Shown here: in pieces, positions 39,741 to 48,806 of the stretch | How the letters are laid out: each line of letters starts with the position of its first letter | Position numbering within the stretch: the stretch's first letter is position 1 | DNA from: Burkholderiales bacterium | GTDB lineage: Bacteria > Pseudomonadota > Gammaproteobacteria > Burkholderiales > Burkholderiaceae_C | Length of the DNA stretch: 64,000 nucleotides | NCBI GenBank assembly: GCA_003963115.1 | Contig: RXJQ01000044.1 | Span: 110,074 to 174,073 of the forward strand | Reading direction: 5' to 3' | Notes under the pieces: generated by a model | Told to the model about the DNA's origin: nothing | What the model saw: the letters and a program-made list of their open reading frames with translations, nothing else | The model's database searches: none | Translations under genes and position numbers: made by a program

Positions 39741-40670
39741 TCAGATCGTCCAGTAGTGATCGACCAGCAAGGCCGCAAACAGCAGCATCAGGTGGATGAT
39801 GGAAAAGCGGAAAGTCTTGCGGGCCAGCTCATCGCTGTAGCGTCGCCACAAGGCAAAGGCATAGCCGACAAAGGTCAGCCCCAAGGCCAGCGCCGAGCCC
39901 AGGTAGATCCAGCCGCTCATGCCGTAGATGAAAGGCAGCAGGCTGCCCGCCAGCAACACGAAGGTGTAGAGCAGCACGTGCAGCCGCGTGAAGGCATTGC
40001 CATGCGTCACAGGCAGCATGGGCAGGCCCGCCTTGGCATAGTCCTCGACACGGTAGAGCGCCAGGGCCCAAAAGTGCGGCGGCGTCCACAGGAAGATGAT
40101 CAGGCACAGCATCAGCGCCTCGGGCTCGACAGCACCGCGCATGGCAGCCCAGCCCAGTACGGGCGGCATGGCGCCCGAAGCCCCACCGATCACGATGTTC
40201 TGGGGTGTCAGCGGCTTGAGCACCACGGTGTAGACGATGGCGTAACCCACGAAGGTACCCAGCGTGAGCCACATCGTCAGCGCGTTGACCCATATCGCCA
40301 GGATGAGCATGCCGATGGTGCACAGCACGGTGCTGAAGGTGAGCGTCTGCCAGCGCGTGAGCTCGCCGCGGGCCGTGGGGCGCCAGGCGGTGCGCTTCAT
40401 GCGCGAATCGATCTCCTGCTCGATCAGGCAGTTGAAGGCCGCCGCCGCACCGGCCACCAGCCAGATGCCGATGCAGGCAGCCAGCGCGGTCAGCCCTTCC
40501 GACATGGACGGCAGGCCCGGTACGGCCAGCAGCATGCCGATGACCGCGCAGAACACGATCAACTGCACCACGCGCGGCTTGGTCAGCACATAGAACTGCC
40601 GGAATCTGGAAGGCTGCGCCGGCGAGGAGACGCCCACGGAATCGGCGGAGGAGGCAATGGCGTCAGACAT
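39741..40670 (-). CDS. ctaB: Protoheme IX farnesyltransferase (heme O synthase)
   Basis: Adds a farnesyl group to heme B, giving heme O. The 309-residue membrane prenyltransferase has about nine helices and the two Asp-rich motifs [16 protein letters not shown] and [16 protein letters not shown], with TKPRVVQLI at the start. ATG 40670 is chosen; 52 further upstream codons are spurious. It lies downstream of ctaA, the next enzyme in heme A synthesis, and upstream of the SCO gene. Confidence 0.97.
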   Translation of the reverse strand: MSDAIASSADSVGVSSPAQPSRFRQFYVLTKPRVVQLIVFCAVIGMLLAVPGLPSMSEGLTALAACIGIWLVAGAAAAFNCLIEQEIDSRMKRTAWRPTARGELTRWQTLTFSTVLCTIGMLILAIWVNALTMWLTLGTFVGYAIVYTVVLKPLTPQNIVIGGASGAMPPVLGWAAMRGAVEPEALMLCLIIFLWTPPHFWALALYRVEDYAKAGLPMLPVTHGNAFTRLHVLLYTFVLLAGSLLPFIYGMSGWIYLGSALALGLTFVGYAFALWRRYSDELARKTFRFSIIHLMLLFAALLVDHYWTI

Positions 40671-40698
40671 GCATGTCTCTGGGCAAAGGACGGGACGA

Positions 40699-41934
40699 TC
40701 AGGCCGAAGCCTGGGACTCGCCAGAGTGAGGTCCGGAAGGAGGGATTGGCGTCGCCGCCGAGGTGCCCGCCTCGACCCGACCAGCCAGCCGGGATTGTAC
40801 CTTTGGAGCCGGACACGTGAGCACATGTATCAGCCGCCAGACCAGGAGCGCCGCCCCCAGGGTGTGGGCCAGTGCCCCCACCAGCGGCCAGCCCAGCACG
40901 ACATTGCTCAGGCCACTGGCCAGTTGCCAGGCGGCCAGCCCCCACAGCCACAGCCCATCTCGCAACCAGGGCTTCTCACCGGTGGTGTCAAGCGTCCATC
41001 CGCGCAGCCGGTCGCCATAGACCAGCAAGGCCGGCAACATCAGCACGGCCACCATGCGGTGCGCCATGTGGATGGCCGTGAGCCCGGCCAGGGTGATGAA
41101 GGCGCCATGGCCGTCGCCGCCCAGTGGTCTCATCAGGTGAAAACCCATGCGGAAGTCCATGTCGGGCCACCACTGCCCTTGGCAGGTGGGCATCTCGGAA
41201 CACACGAGCACCGCGTAGTTGGTACTGACCCAGGCACCCAAGGCGATCTGCACGGCCAGCAAGGCCAGCACAAACCAACCAAGTCGGCGCACGCCGGCGA
41301 GCCCCCAGGCCTGGCGCAACGCGTCAGGCAGATCAGCCACCTCCAGCACCCTCACCTGCATGGTCAGCAAGCCCACGCCCAGCATCGCGCCCAGCAAGTG
41401 GCCCGTCACCACGATGGGCTGCAATTTGAGCGTGACGGTGAGCGCGCCAAAAGCGCCTTGCCCGCACACCCAGATGAACGCCACTGTCGCCCACCAGGGA
41501 GACAGCGCCCCCGCGCGACGGCGCATCCACCAGGCCAGGGCCATCAGCGCCGTGATCAGCGCCCCCACGGCCGTGGCCAGATAACGGTGCACCATCTCGA
41601 TCCAGGCCTTGCTCTGCGACACCGGGCCCGTGGGCAAGGCCGCATGCGCCGCATTGATTTGCGCATGCGCCGCGAACGGGCTGGTCTCGCCATAGCAGCC
41701 CGGCCAGTCTGGGCAGCCCAGACCCGAATCCGTCAAGCGGGTGAAGGCGCCGAACACGACCAGATCGAGCGTCAGGAACAGCGTCAGCACGGTCAGCACA
41801 CGCTGCCAGGCGGGCCAGCCCCGCAAGCCCTGTCTGCGCCCGCGCCAGGCCACGACCGACACCGGCATCAGGGCGATCAGCGCCCCCAGCAAGGCCACTT
41901 CCAGGGCCGGATCCAGATTGATCAGACTCAGCAT
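40699..41934 (-). CDS. ctaA: Heme A synthase
   Basis: Oxidises heme O to heme A using an eight-helix bundle. The 411-residue COX15/CtaA protein shows [22 protein letters not shown] with the Cys pair, and conserved histidines in [30 protein letters not shown] and [10 protein letters not shown]. The C-terminal 40 residues are Pro/Ser-rich and hydrophilic. The start is ATG 41934; a GTG two codons earlier is possible. It is co-oriented with ctaB (28 bp). Confidence 0.96.
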   Translation of the reverse strand: MLSLINLDPALEVALLGALIALMPVSVVAWRGRRQGLRGWPAWQRVLTVLTLFLTLDLVVFGAFTRLTDSGLGCPDWPGCYGETSPFAAHAQINAAHAALPTGPVSQSKAWIEMVHRYLATAVGALITALMALAWWMRRRAGALSPWWATVAFIWVCGQGAFGALTVTLKLQPIVVTGHLLGAMLGVGLLTMQVRVLEVADLPDALRQAWGLAGVRRLGWFVLALLAVQIALGAWVSTNYAVLVCSEMPTCQGQWWPDMDFRMGFHLMRPLGGDGHGAFITLAGLTAIHMAHRMVAVLMLPALLVYGDRLRGWTLDTTGEKPWLRDGLWLWGLAAWQLASGLSNVVLGWPLVGALAHTLGAALLVWRLIHVLTCPAPKVQSRLAGRVEAGTSAATPIPPSGPHSGESQASA

Positions 41935-41955
41935 AGTCACGACACCGCGGGCGCC

Positions 41956-42642
41956 TCAACGGCCTGCCTGATCCCAGGACTCGCTGGCCTTCATCAGGCG
42001 AGCCAGATCCTTCTTCACACGAGATGGATCAGCCTGATCCGGGAAGCGCATCATCCAATCGCCGCGCGGGTCCACCAGGTACATGTGCGCCTCCAGCGCC
42101 TGCCCCTTGTCTGGTGAGAGCCAGCGCTGGAGATCGGCAGACGATGCCCGCAAGACCCAGGCACCTTTCAACCCGCCCATCAACGCCGCAGGCACCGGAG
42201 CCTTGTCCGACACGAACCAGACCCGGTCCACCCGATCCTTGTCCTTGCCCAGGGTTTCTCTGAGCTGGCGCTGGAGATAAAGCAGGTTCTCGCAGCGATG
42301 GTCACAGGCGCCACCCGCCACCGTCACCAACAGCCATTGCCCCTTCAGCGATGCCGTCTTGACCACGCGGCCTTGCAGGTCCGTCAAAGGCAGACCGGCA
42401 TCCGAGGGAATGGGCTTGGGCGGCATGATCAAGGTGCCGTAGTTGACACGGCCCTGAGGCCTGATCACGTAGTAGCTGAGATAAGACGCCACCACGGGCG
42501 CCGCGCAGATGGCCAACACCAGCAACATCTTCAGGCGCCCCGAGCGTGTGCGCTGTGAGGACCCATCGTCCGGCGTGGGCACGCTGTGCACGCTCATGTT
42601 GAGCGGGGTGGCCGGCGATGTATCAGGATGGGACATGGTCAT
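41956..42642 (-). CDS. SCO-like membrane-anchored thioredoxin-fold protein
   Basis: A 228-residue protein with one transmembrane helix near residues 38-60. The periplasmic thioredoxin-like domain runs LLVTVAGGACDHRCENLLYLQRQL, LEAHMYLVDPRGDWMMRF. The CDHRC motif has the CxxxC spacing of SCO proteins, but I see no SCO-type histidine in the usual DHT context. It may be a divergent copper or redox helper for cytochrome oxidase. It lies between SURF1 and ctaA and overlaps the end of the SURF1 gene by about 20 bp. Family known mainly by neighbourhood in Burkholderiales. Confidence 0.8.
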   Translation of the reverse strand: MTMSHPDTSPATPLNMSVHSVPTPDDGSSQRTRSGRLKMLLVLAICAAPVVASYLSYYVIRPQGRVNYGTLIMPPKPIPSDAGLPLTDLQGRVVKTASLKGQWLLVTVAGGACDHRCENLLYLQRQLRETLGKDKDRVDRVWFVSDKAPVPAALMGGLKGAWVLRASSADLQRWLSPDKGQALEAHMYLVDPRGDWMMRFPDQADPSRVKKDLARLMKASESWDQAGR

Positions 42643-43435
42643 GTGCGCGATGTACTCGGCGAGGTCGGATGATCTGAAACCAGATTGTGAGGCCGACTGT
42701 CAAGGCCGCCAGGGCGAACCACTGGATGGCGTAGCCCAGGTTGCGCGCCTGCCCTTGCGAAGGCTCGGGCCAGTTTCGCCGCAGCACATCGGCAGCATGA
42801 TCGGCGGAAGTGGCGGCCACATCGGGATTCAACTGCTGCACGGCACCAGGCAGCGGTGTCTGCCCCAGCCAGGCTCGCCACAAGGCCTCATCGGCGTTTT
42901 GCCTGAGTAAAGGCCCACGAGACGTGCTGGCCACAGAGGGCTCGCTGCCCAGTTGGTAGGTTCTGGACAGGCCCTCCACCACACGCCCTGACAAGGACAC
43001 CATGCCGGTGGGGGTGTCGATGGCGGACAACTTGAGCCGGTCATGGGCATCACGCGGCACCCAGCCCCGCTCCACCAGCACGACGCGGCCTCGGCAAGGG
43101 CCCGCTGCACCATCAAGCTGCAGGGGCGTCACCACCAGGAAACCACTCTGACCATCCATGGGTCGGTTGTCGAGCAGCACGGTTTTCTCGGGCAACCAAT
43201 GCCCAAGCAGCACCACGGGCCGATACAGGGGCAGATGGCCACCCGCCTGGCTTGTACCCTCACAGGGCCAGTCTGCATTGCCCCATGGCGGCTGATGCTG
43301 CTGAGCCAGCATGTGTACCTGAGCCTGCTCCTTCTCTGCTGCCCGCCGCCATTGCCAAAAGCCCAGCTTCATGGTCAGCGCCGTCATCACGGCCGCTGCC
43401 AGCCATACAACCACACGGCGCGAGCCTGGGGTCAT
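42623..43435 (-). CDS. SURF1-family oxidase assembly protein
   Basis: A 270-residue protein with a transmembrane helix at each end (about residues 7-25 and 238-258). The periplasmic part carries family blocks (GFWQWRRAAEK, VLLDNRPMDGQSGFLVVTPL, VERGWVPRDAHDR, NLGYAIQWFALAAL). It helps heme A insertion into subunit I. ATG 43435 is chosen over a GTG nine codons upstream. It diverges from the small DUF2909 gene with 42 bp between starts. Confidence 0.93.
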   Translation of the reverse strand: MTPGSRRVVVWLAAAVMTALTMKLGFWQWRRAAEKEQAQVHMLAQQHQPPWGNADWPCEGTSQAGGHLPLYRPVVLLGHWLPEKTVLLDNRPMDGQSGFLVVTPLQLDGAAGPCRGRVVLVERGWVPRDAHDRLKLSAIDTPTGMVSLSGRVVEGLSRTYQLGSEPSVASTSRGPLLRQNADEALWRAWLGQTPLPGAVQQLNPDVAATSADHAADVLRRNWPEPSQGQARNLGYAIQWFALAALTVGLTIWFQIIRPRRVHRAHDHVPS

Positions 43436-43477
43436 TGCTCCCCTCCACGGGCGGTGCGGCACTCATAATCTCTGCTC

Positions 43478-43696
43478 ATGAAAATCGTCATCGCATTTGC
43501 ATTGCTGGCCATTGTCATCGCCTTGGTCTTCGCGGGCCGCGCCATGCTGCAAGACGGCCGGGATGGCCAGCCCAAGAGCAACCGCATGGTTCGTGCGCTG
43601 GCCCTGCGTGTGGGGCTGTCCATTGCCTTGTTCCTGTTCGTCCTGATCAGCTACAAAATGGGCTGGATCCACCCGACCGGTGTGCCACTGAGATAG
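43478..43696 (+). CDS. Twin-transmembrane protein, DUF2909 family
   Basis: A 72-residue protein made of two transmembrane helices (about residues 3-22 and 42-60) around a hydrophilic loop (QDGRDGQPKSNRMVRAL). It ends WIHPTGVPLR. This matches the DUF2909 twin-TM proteins that sit in oxidase assembly loci of betaproteobacteria. The function is unknown. It is the only plus-strand gene inside the oxidase region, sharing a divergent promoter with SURF1. Confidence 0.85.
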   Translation: MKIVIAFALLAIVIALVFAGRAMLQDGRDGQPKSNRMVRALALRVGLSIALFLFVLISYKMGWIHPTGVPLR

Positions 43697-43697
43697 A

Positions 43698-43720
43698 CAA
43701 GGCGCCACATGGGCGCCTTG
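43698..43720. terminator. Bidirectional stem-loop between DUF2909 and ctaE
   Basis: A perfect 9-bp stem CAAGGCGCC/GGCGCCTTG with a 5-nt loop. It starts 2 bp after the DUF2909 stop and lies 27 bp from the ctaE stop of the convergent operon. There is no T-run, so termination would rely on the stem alone or on Rho. Confidence 0.6.
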
Positions 43721-43746
43721 CAGGTGATGCATTCGCGTGATGCGGG

Positions 43747-44631
43747 TCAGGTCCAGTACACGACCATGTAAAGACCCAGCCAGACCACGTCCACAAAGTG
43801 CCAGTACCAGGCCGCGCCTTCGAAGCCGAAATGTTTGTCAGGCGTGAAGTGGCCCTTCATCAGTCGCAGCGTGATGAACAGCAGCATCAGCATGCCGACC
43901 AGCACGTGCATGCCATGGAAGCCCGTGAGCATGAAGAAGGTCGAGCCGTAGATGCCCGACGACAGCTTGAGGTTCAGATGGTGATAGGCCTCGAAGTACT
44001 CATAGGCCTGGCAGCACAGGAAGGTCGCGCCCAGCAGCACGGTCAGCCACATGAAGGCGATCGTCTTGCCGCGGTGGTTCTCGCGCAGCGCATGGTGGGC
44101 AATGGTCAGCGTCACGCCAGAAGTCAACAGCAGCGCTGTGTTGAGCGTGGGGATCGGCCAGGGGCCCATGGTCCTGAAGGGCTCCACCGTGCCGGCAGGC
44201 GAGGCGGTCATGCCCGCCATCTCCGAAGGCCACACGGCCTTGAAGTCAGGCCACAGCAGGGCGTTGTCAATGCTGCCGAGGTTGGGCAGCACATGCAGGC
44301 GCGCCCAGTACAGCGCCCCGAAGAAGGAACCGAAGAACATCACCTCCGAGAAGATGAACCAGGCCATGCTCCAGCGGAAGGACACGTCGACGCGATCCCC
44401 ATACAGGCCGCCTTCGCTTTCCGCGATTGCATCTGAGAACCACTGCTTGAGCACGAAGGCCCACCACAGAAAGCCGACCAGCACACAGTAGGGCGCCCAC
44501 TCGACGCCATTGACCCACTGCCCGGCCCCCAGCACCACCAGGAACAGCCCGATGGCCGCCATCATCGGGTGCCGTGAAGGCCCCGGCACGAAGTAGTAAG
44601 GGGCCTGCCCCTTGTTCACTGCGGTGGACAT
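43747..44631 (-). CDS. ctaE: Cytochrome c oxidase subunit III
   Basis: A 294-residue seven-helix subunit of the aa3-type oxidase. Features are YYFVPGPSRHPMMAAIG, WFIFSEVMFFGSFFGALYW with the conserved Glu, and C-terminal GFHGMHVLVGMLML and FEGAAWYWHFVDVVWLGLY. ATG 44631 (MSTAVNKGQAPYY) is the family-consistent start. It is the last gene of the ctaC-ctaD operon, 39 bp after the DUF2970 gene. Confidence 0.97.
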   Translation of the reverse strand: MSTAVNKGQAPYYFVPGPSRHPMMAAIGLFLVVLGAGQWVNGVEWAPYCVLVGFLWWAFVLKQWFSDAIAESEGGLYGDRVDVSFRWSMAWFIFSEVMFFGSFFGALYWARLHVLPNLGSIDNALLWPDFKAVWPSEMAGMTASPAGTVEPFRTMGPWPIPTLNTALLLTSGVTLTIAHHALRENHRGKTIAFMWLTVLLGATFLCCQAYEYFEAYHHLNLKLSSGIYGSTFFMLTGFHGMHVLVGMLMLLFITLRLMKGHFTPDKHFGFEGAAWYWHFVDVVWLGLYMVVYWT

Positions 44632-44670
44632 CGCTATGTGCTCCTCAAGAAACGACACTCGACACGAAAC

Positions 44671-44901
44671 TCACTGGGCCACTCCGCTGGTGATGATCCA
44701 TCGCACCAGCAAGACCAGCCCCACGACAAACAACAGCGCCGCCACCACACCCGCCACGATCACATGGACCGGGTTGATCTTGGCCACATCCTGTGCGTAG
44801 TCCGAAGACTTGCGCACCCCGAAAAAAGACCACGCAACTGCCTTGAGCGTCTGGACAAAAGAGCCTTTACGCTGGGCGGCATCGCGCAGTTCATCCGTCA
44901 T
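44671..44901 (-). CDS. DUF2970-family small membrane protein
   Basis: A 76-residue protein with a charged N-terminus (MTDELRDAAQRKGSF), a conserved TLKAVAWSFFGVRKSSDYAQD block and one C-terminal helix (about residues 47-70). It matches the DUF2970 family found in betaproteobacterial oxidase operons. The start overlaps the ctaG stop by 4 bp (ATGA), so it is co-translated with the copper chaperone. The function is unproven. Confidence 0.88.
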   Translation of the reverse strand: MTDELRDAAQRKGSFVQTLKAVAWSFFGVRKSSDYAQDVAKINPVHVIVAGVVAALLFVVGLVLLVRWIITSGVAQ

Positions 44902-45515
44902 ATCGACCCTTTGGGCGCCATCGGCATCGTGCCCCCAACCTCGAAGAAGGTATAGGACAAGGTGACGTTGGCAACATCCTTGGGTAATTTGGGATCGATC
45001 ACAAACACAACCGGCCAGCGCTTGCTCTCACCCGGCTTGAGCGTGTACTGGCGAAAACAGAAGCATTCCAGCTTGTTGAAGTAGGCCGTGGCCTGCTTGG
45101 GCGCGTAGCTGGGAATGGCCTGCGCCGTCATGGCTCGGTTCTGCATATTGCGGAACTCGTACATGACGGTTGTGATCTCACCTGGGTGGACACGCACCGA
45201 ATGCGTCTCGGGCTTGAAGTCCCAGGGGCCGCGCGCATTGGCATCCAGTTCGATGGTGATCGTGCGGCTGAGATCGACCTGCGTATTGAACTTGCCCGAG
45301 GCCAGCGCACCCGGTGTCTGCTGCTCGGACAGCGACAGCACATTGATGCCCAGGGCCTCGCAGATGTGCTTGTACATCGGCACCATCGCGTAGCCAAAGC
45401 CGAACATCAGCGCGGCGATCACCGTCAGCTTGCCCACCATGTCGAGGTTGGCGCGGCGCAGGCTGAACACCCGCCTGCTGTCGACGCTGGGCTTGCTGGC
45501 GATGGTGGTGCTCAT
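44898..45515 (-). CDS. ctaG: Cytochrome c oxidase assembly protein CtaG/Cox11
   Basis: Delivers copper to the CuB site of subunit I. The 205-residue protein has an N-terminal transmembrane helix (about residues 28-48, then MVPMYKHICEALGIN) and a periplasmic beta domain with the copper motif NKLECFCFRQYTLKPGE. It is co-oriented with ctaD upstream and coupled by 4-bp overlap to the following DUF2970 gene. Confidence 0.96.
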   Translation of the reverse strand: MSTTIASKPSVDSRRVFSLRRANLDMVGKLTVIAALMFGFGYAMVPMYKHICEALGINVLSLSEQQTPGALASGKFNTQVDLSRTITIELDANARGPWDFKPETHSVRVHPGEITTVMYEFRNMQNRAMTAQAIPSYAPKQATAYFNKLECFCFRQYTLKPGESKRWPVVFVIDPKLPKDVANVTLSYTFFEVGGTMPMAPKGSI

Positions 45516-45536
45516 GTCATTCCCGACGGGTGGTGG

Positions 45537-45665
45537 TCAGTGATGACCGAACATGCTCATCTTCACGATGAAGCCCACGAAGAAGGCCGCCGCCACCGAG
45601 GCCAGGATCAAGGCCAGCCTCAGATTGCGCCGACGCTCTTCGCCAGATGAAAGCTGATCACGCAT
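45537..45665 (-). CDS. 42-residue cytochrome oxidase small assembly protein
   Basis: A very short gene read directly from the minus strand: ATG at 45663-45665, stop TGA at 45537-45539. The product has a charged start (MRDQLSSGEERRRN), one transmembrane helix (about residues 15-34) and the end KMSMFGHH. A protein of this size and layout is annotated in many Burkholderiales between ctaD and ctaG. It sits 19 bp after ctaD and 21 bp before ctaG, in line with one operon. Confidence 0.8.
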   Translation of the reverse strand: MRDQLSSGEERRRNLRLALILASVAAAFFVGFIVKMSMFGHH

Positions 45666-45684
45666 GGCTGGCTCCTGATTTGAT

Positions 45685-47319
45685 TCAGCCAATCACGCGG
45701 GTCGCGGTCTCGTCCAGCTTGGGCGGGGTTTCGAAGGTGTGGAACGGAGCGGGCGAAGGCACCTCCCACTCCAGCCCTTCGGCACCTTCCCAAGGCCTTT
45801 GCGGTGCCGGCTCACCCTTGCCGCGCATGGCAGGAATCAGCACCACGAAGATGAAATAGACCTGGGCGAAGCCGAAGAGGAAAGCACCCACCGAGGCGAT
45901 CTCGTTGAAGTCGGCGAACTGCATGGGGTAGTCGGCATAGCGACGCGGCATGCCCGCCAGCCCCAGGAAGTGCATCGGGAAGAAGGTGACGTTGAAGGCG
46001 ATCAGCGACCACCAGAAGTGCAGCTTGCCCTTCCACTCGGCCACCATCACGCCCGTCCACTTGGGCACCCAGTAGTAGAAGCCGCCGAAGAGCGCGAACA
46101 GCGAGCCGGCCACCAGCACGTAGTGGAAGTGCGCCACCACGTAGTACGTGTCCTGGATCTGGATGTCGATCGGCGCCACGGAGCAGATCAAGCCGGTGAA
46201 GCCACCCATCGTGAACACGAAGATGAAGCCCACGGCCCACAGCATCGGGGTTTCGAAGGTCATGGAACCCCGCCACATGGTCGCGATCCAGTTGAAGACC
46301 TTCACGCCCGTGGGCACGGAGATCAGCATGGTGGCGTACATGAAGAAGAGCTGACCCGTTACGGGCATGCCGGTGGCGAACATGTGGTGCGCCCACACGA
46401 TGAAGCTCAGGATGGCGATCGAAGCCGTGGCATAGACCATGGAGGTGTAGCCGAACAGCTTCTTGCGGGCAAAGGCCGGCACGATCTGGCTGACGATGCC
46501 GAACGCCGGCAAGATCATGATGTAGACCTCGGGGTGGCCGAAGAACCAGAAGATGTGCTGGTACATCACCGGGTCACCGCCGCCGGCGGGGTTGAAGAAG
46601 CTGGTGCCGAAGTGGCGGTCCGTCAGCGTCATGGTGATGGCGCCGGCCAGCACCGGCATCACCGCGATCAGCAGGTAGGCGGTGATCAGCCAGGTCCAGG
46701 CGAACATCGGCATCTTCATCAGCGTCATGCCGGGTGCGCGCATGTTGAGGATGGTCACGATGATGTTGATCGAGCCCATGACCGAGCTGGCGCCCATGAT
46801 GTGCATCGCGAAGATGCCAGCATCCATCGAGGGGCCCATCTGCAGCGTCAGCGGCGCGTACAGCGTCCAACCGGCGGCCGGTGCACCCCCGGGGAGGAAG
46901 AAGGAACCAACCAGCAAAAGTGCAGCAGGAATCAGCAGCCAGAAGCTGAAGTTGTTCATCCGCGCGAAGGCCATGTCGGAGGCCCCGATCTGCAGCGGGA
47001 TCAACCAGTTGGCCATGCCCACGAAGGCCGGCATGATGGCGCCAAACACCATGATGATGCCGTGCATGGTGGTGAACTGGTTGAACAGCTCGGGGTTCAT
47101 GATCTGCAGGCCGGGCTTGAACAGCTCGGCACGGATGCCCAGCGCCAGCACGCCGCCGATCATCAGCATGGTCAAGGAAAACAGCAGGTAAAGCGTGCCG
47201 ATGTCCTTGTGGTTGGTCGCGTAGAACCATCGACGCCAGCCGTGCGGATGGCCGTGGTGATCGTCGTGGCCATGATCACCGTGATGCGCGTGCCCGTGGT
47301 CAAGAGCTGTACTGGTCAT
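45685..47319 (-). CDS. ctaD: Cytochrome c oxidase subunit I
   Basis: Catalytic subunit of 544 residues with twelve helices, carrying heme a, heme a3 and CuB. Visible hallmarks are [35 protein letters not shown] (the cross-linked His-Tyr pair), WAHHMFATG (CuB histidines), [14 protein letters not shown] and [14 protein letters not shown] His-rich N-terminus ([20 protein letters not shown]) is a likely metal-binding tail. The gene follows ctaC by 38 bp. Confidence 0.98.
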   Translation of the reverse strand: MTSTALDHGHAHHGDHGHDDHHGHPHGWRRWFYATNHKDIGTLYLLFSLTMLMIGGVLALGIRAELFKPGLQIMNPELFNQFTTMHGIIMVFGAIMPAFVGMANWLIPLQIGASDMAFARMNNFSFWLLIPAALLLVGSFFLPGGAPAAGWTLYAPLTLQMGPSMDAGIFAMHIMGASSVMGSINIIVTILNMRAPGMTLMKMPMFAWTWLITAYLLIAVMPVLAGAITMTLTDRHFGTSFFNPAGGGDPVMYQHIFWFFGHPEVYIMILPAFGIVSQIVPAFARKKLFGYTSMVYATASIAILSFIVWAHHMFATGMPVTGQLFFMYATMLISVPTGVKVFNWIATMWRGSMTFETPMLWAVGFIFVFTMGGFTGLICSVAPIDIQIQDTYYVVAHFHYVLVAGSLFALFGGFYYWVPKWTGVMVAEWKGKLHFWWSLIAFNVTFFPMHFLGLAGMPRRYADYPMQFADFNEIASVGAFLFGFAQVYFIFVVLIPAMRGKGEPAPQRPWEGAEGLEWEVPSPAPFHTFETPPKLDETATRVIG

Positions 47320-47357
47320 GAGGTGTCCTTTTTGATCCCGTTGAGGTCACGCGCGCT

Positions 47358-48545
47358 TCACTTGCGCGCAGCCAGCACTTCCGACGGCTGCACCGTCTGG
47401 CCGGTCTTGTTGGACCAGTGGTTTTTCGTGAAGGTGATCACCGCCGCGATCTCGGTGTCCGACAGTTGCTTCCAGGAGGGCATGATGTTGTTCTGCCCAT
47501 TGAGCAGCACATGGATCTGCACAGCCTTGTCTTCGCTCAGCACCTTGGGCGAGCCATCCAGCGGCTTGACCGCGCCGCCGCCCTTGCCGTTGGGCTGGTG
47601 GCAGGCGGCACAGTTGGCGTTGTAGACCTTCTCGCCACGGGCAAGCAGGTCGGCCTGTGTCCAGACCTTGGTGGGGTCGTCGGCCAGGGCCTGCAGCTCC
47701 TTCTGGCGATCGGCCACCCACTTGGTATAGTCCTCGGCGCTCAGCACCTTGACGTGGATGGGCATGTAGGCGTGCTCCTTGCCGCACAGCTCGGCGCACT
47801 GGCCGTAGTAGTCGCCCGTTTTCTCGGCGCGGAACCAGGTGTCGCGCACGAAGCCGGGGATGGCGTCCTGCTTGATGCCGAACGAGGGCACCATGAAGGA
47901 ATGGATCACATCGTTGGCCGTGGTGATGATGCGCACCTTCTTATCGACCGGCACGACCAGTGGGTTGTCGACCTTGAGGAGGTAGTTGTCACCTTCGGGT
48001 GTGCCGGCGTCAGACAGCGCGCGCTGCGTCGAATCCAGCGTCGAAATGAAGTGCACGCCCTCGCCTTCACCCTTGATGTAGTCGTAGCCCCATTTCCACT
48101 GGTAGCCGGTCACCTTCACGGTGAGGTCGGCGTTGGTGGTGTCCTTCATGGCCACGACCACCTTGGTGGCGGGCAGGGCCATGCCGATCACGATCAGGAA
48201 GGGGATCACCGTCCAGATGATTTCGACGGTGGTGGACTCATGGAAGTCGGCCGCCTTGTGCCCCTTCGACTTGCGGTGCGCGAAGATCGAATAGAACATG
48301 ACACCGAACACGGCCACGAAGATCGCGCCGCAGATATAGAGCATCATGTAATGCAGCGACTGCTGCTCGGCCGCGATCTTGGTGACGGGCGGCGGCAGAT
48401 CGAGCTGGCCGACAGCGGGCCCGCCCGGCAGGCTGTTGACGGCCCAGCTCGCCTGGGCGGCCACACCCAGCAAACTCAGCGAAGCCGCTTTTGCCGTGGT
48501 GCCCCAACGAGATGCAAGGGCACCAAGCCCCTCTTTGAACGACAT
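47358..48545 (-). CDS. ctaC: Cytochrome c oxidase subunit II with C-terminal cytochrome c domain
   Basis: A 395-residue subunit II. It has a signal peptide, two transmembrane helices (LHYMMLYICGAIFVAVFGVM and EIIWTVIPFLIVIG), the CuA site CAELCGKEHAYM and an extra C-terminal c-type heme domain with NCAACHQPNGKGG and a later methionine. This makes it a caa3-like oxidase that carries its own electron-entry heme. The start is uncertain: ATG 48545 gives a normal signal peptide, ATG 48578 is also possible. Confidence 0.95.
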   Translation of the reverse strand: MSFKEGLGALASRWGTTAKAASLSLLGVAAQASWAVNSLPGGPAVGQLDLPPPVTKIAAEQQSLHYMMLYICGAIFVAVFGVMFYSIFAHRKSKGHKAADFHESTTVEIIWTVIPFLIVIGMALPATKVVVAMKDTTNADLTVKVTGYQWKWGYDYIKGEGEGVHFISTLDSTQRALSDAGTPEGDNYLLKVDNPLVVPVDKKVRIITTANDVIHSFMVPSFGIKQDAIPGFVRDTWFRAEKTGDYYGQCAELCGKEHAYMPIHVKVLSAEDYTKWVADRQKELQALADDPTKVWTQADLLARGEKVYNANCAACHQPNGKGGGAVKPLDGSPKVLSEDKAVQIHVLLNGQNNIMPSWKQLSDTEIAAVITFTKNHWSNKTGQTVQPSEVLAARK

Positions 48546-48692
48546 CCGACTCACGCTGTACCCAGGATCTTTGGTCATGTCTTGGCTCGTCAAGGATTGA
48601 ACTCGGGCACTGCTGCAGTCAGTGCCCGGGGGCCACTCCGGTAGGCTGGCTGGCCATTTGTTGATGCAGTGCACCATCCAAACGCCCGAGTC

Positions 48693-48721
48693 ATTCTAGC
48701 CACCCACTTGAGGTGTCTCAA
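48693..48721 (-). promoter_or_regulatory. Sigma-70-like promoter of the ctaC operon
   Basis: On the minus strand TTGAGA (48716-48721) and TAGAAT (48693-48698) are separated by exactly 17 bp. Transcription would begin near 48686, leaving a leader of about 140 nt before ctaC. It is the only good -35/-10 pair I found in this gap. Confidence 0.5.
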
Positions 48722-48806
48722 TATGCAATTGGTGGTCATATGCTATGAATAACCCGCAATTTTTGCAGGAATCACAGGCTGTCGATACAACGACGCCACA
48801 TTCCGA

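Noticed and set aside
45739..47625. A 628-codon plus-strand open frame opposite ctaD and the end of ctaC
   Set aside because: It is antisense to subunit I, and its Arg/His/Glu-rich translation follows from the codon bias of the true gene.
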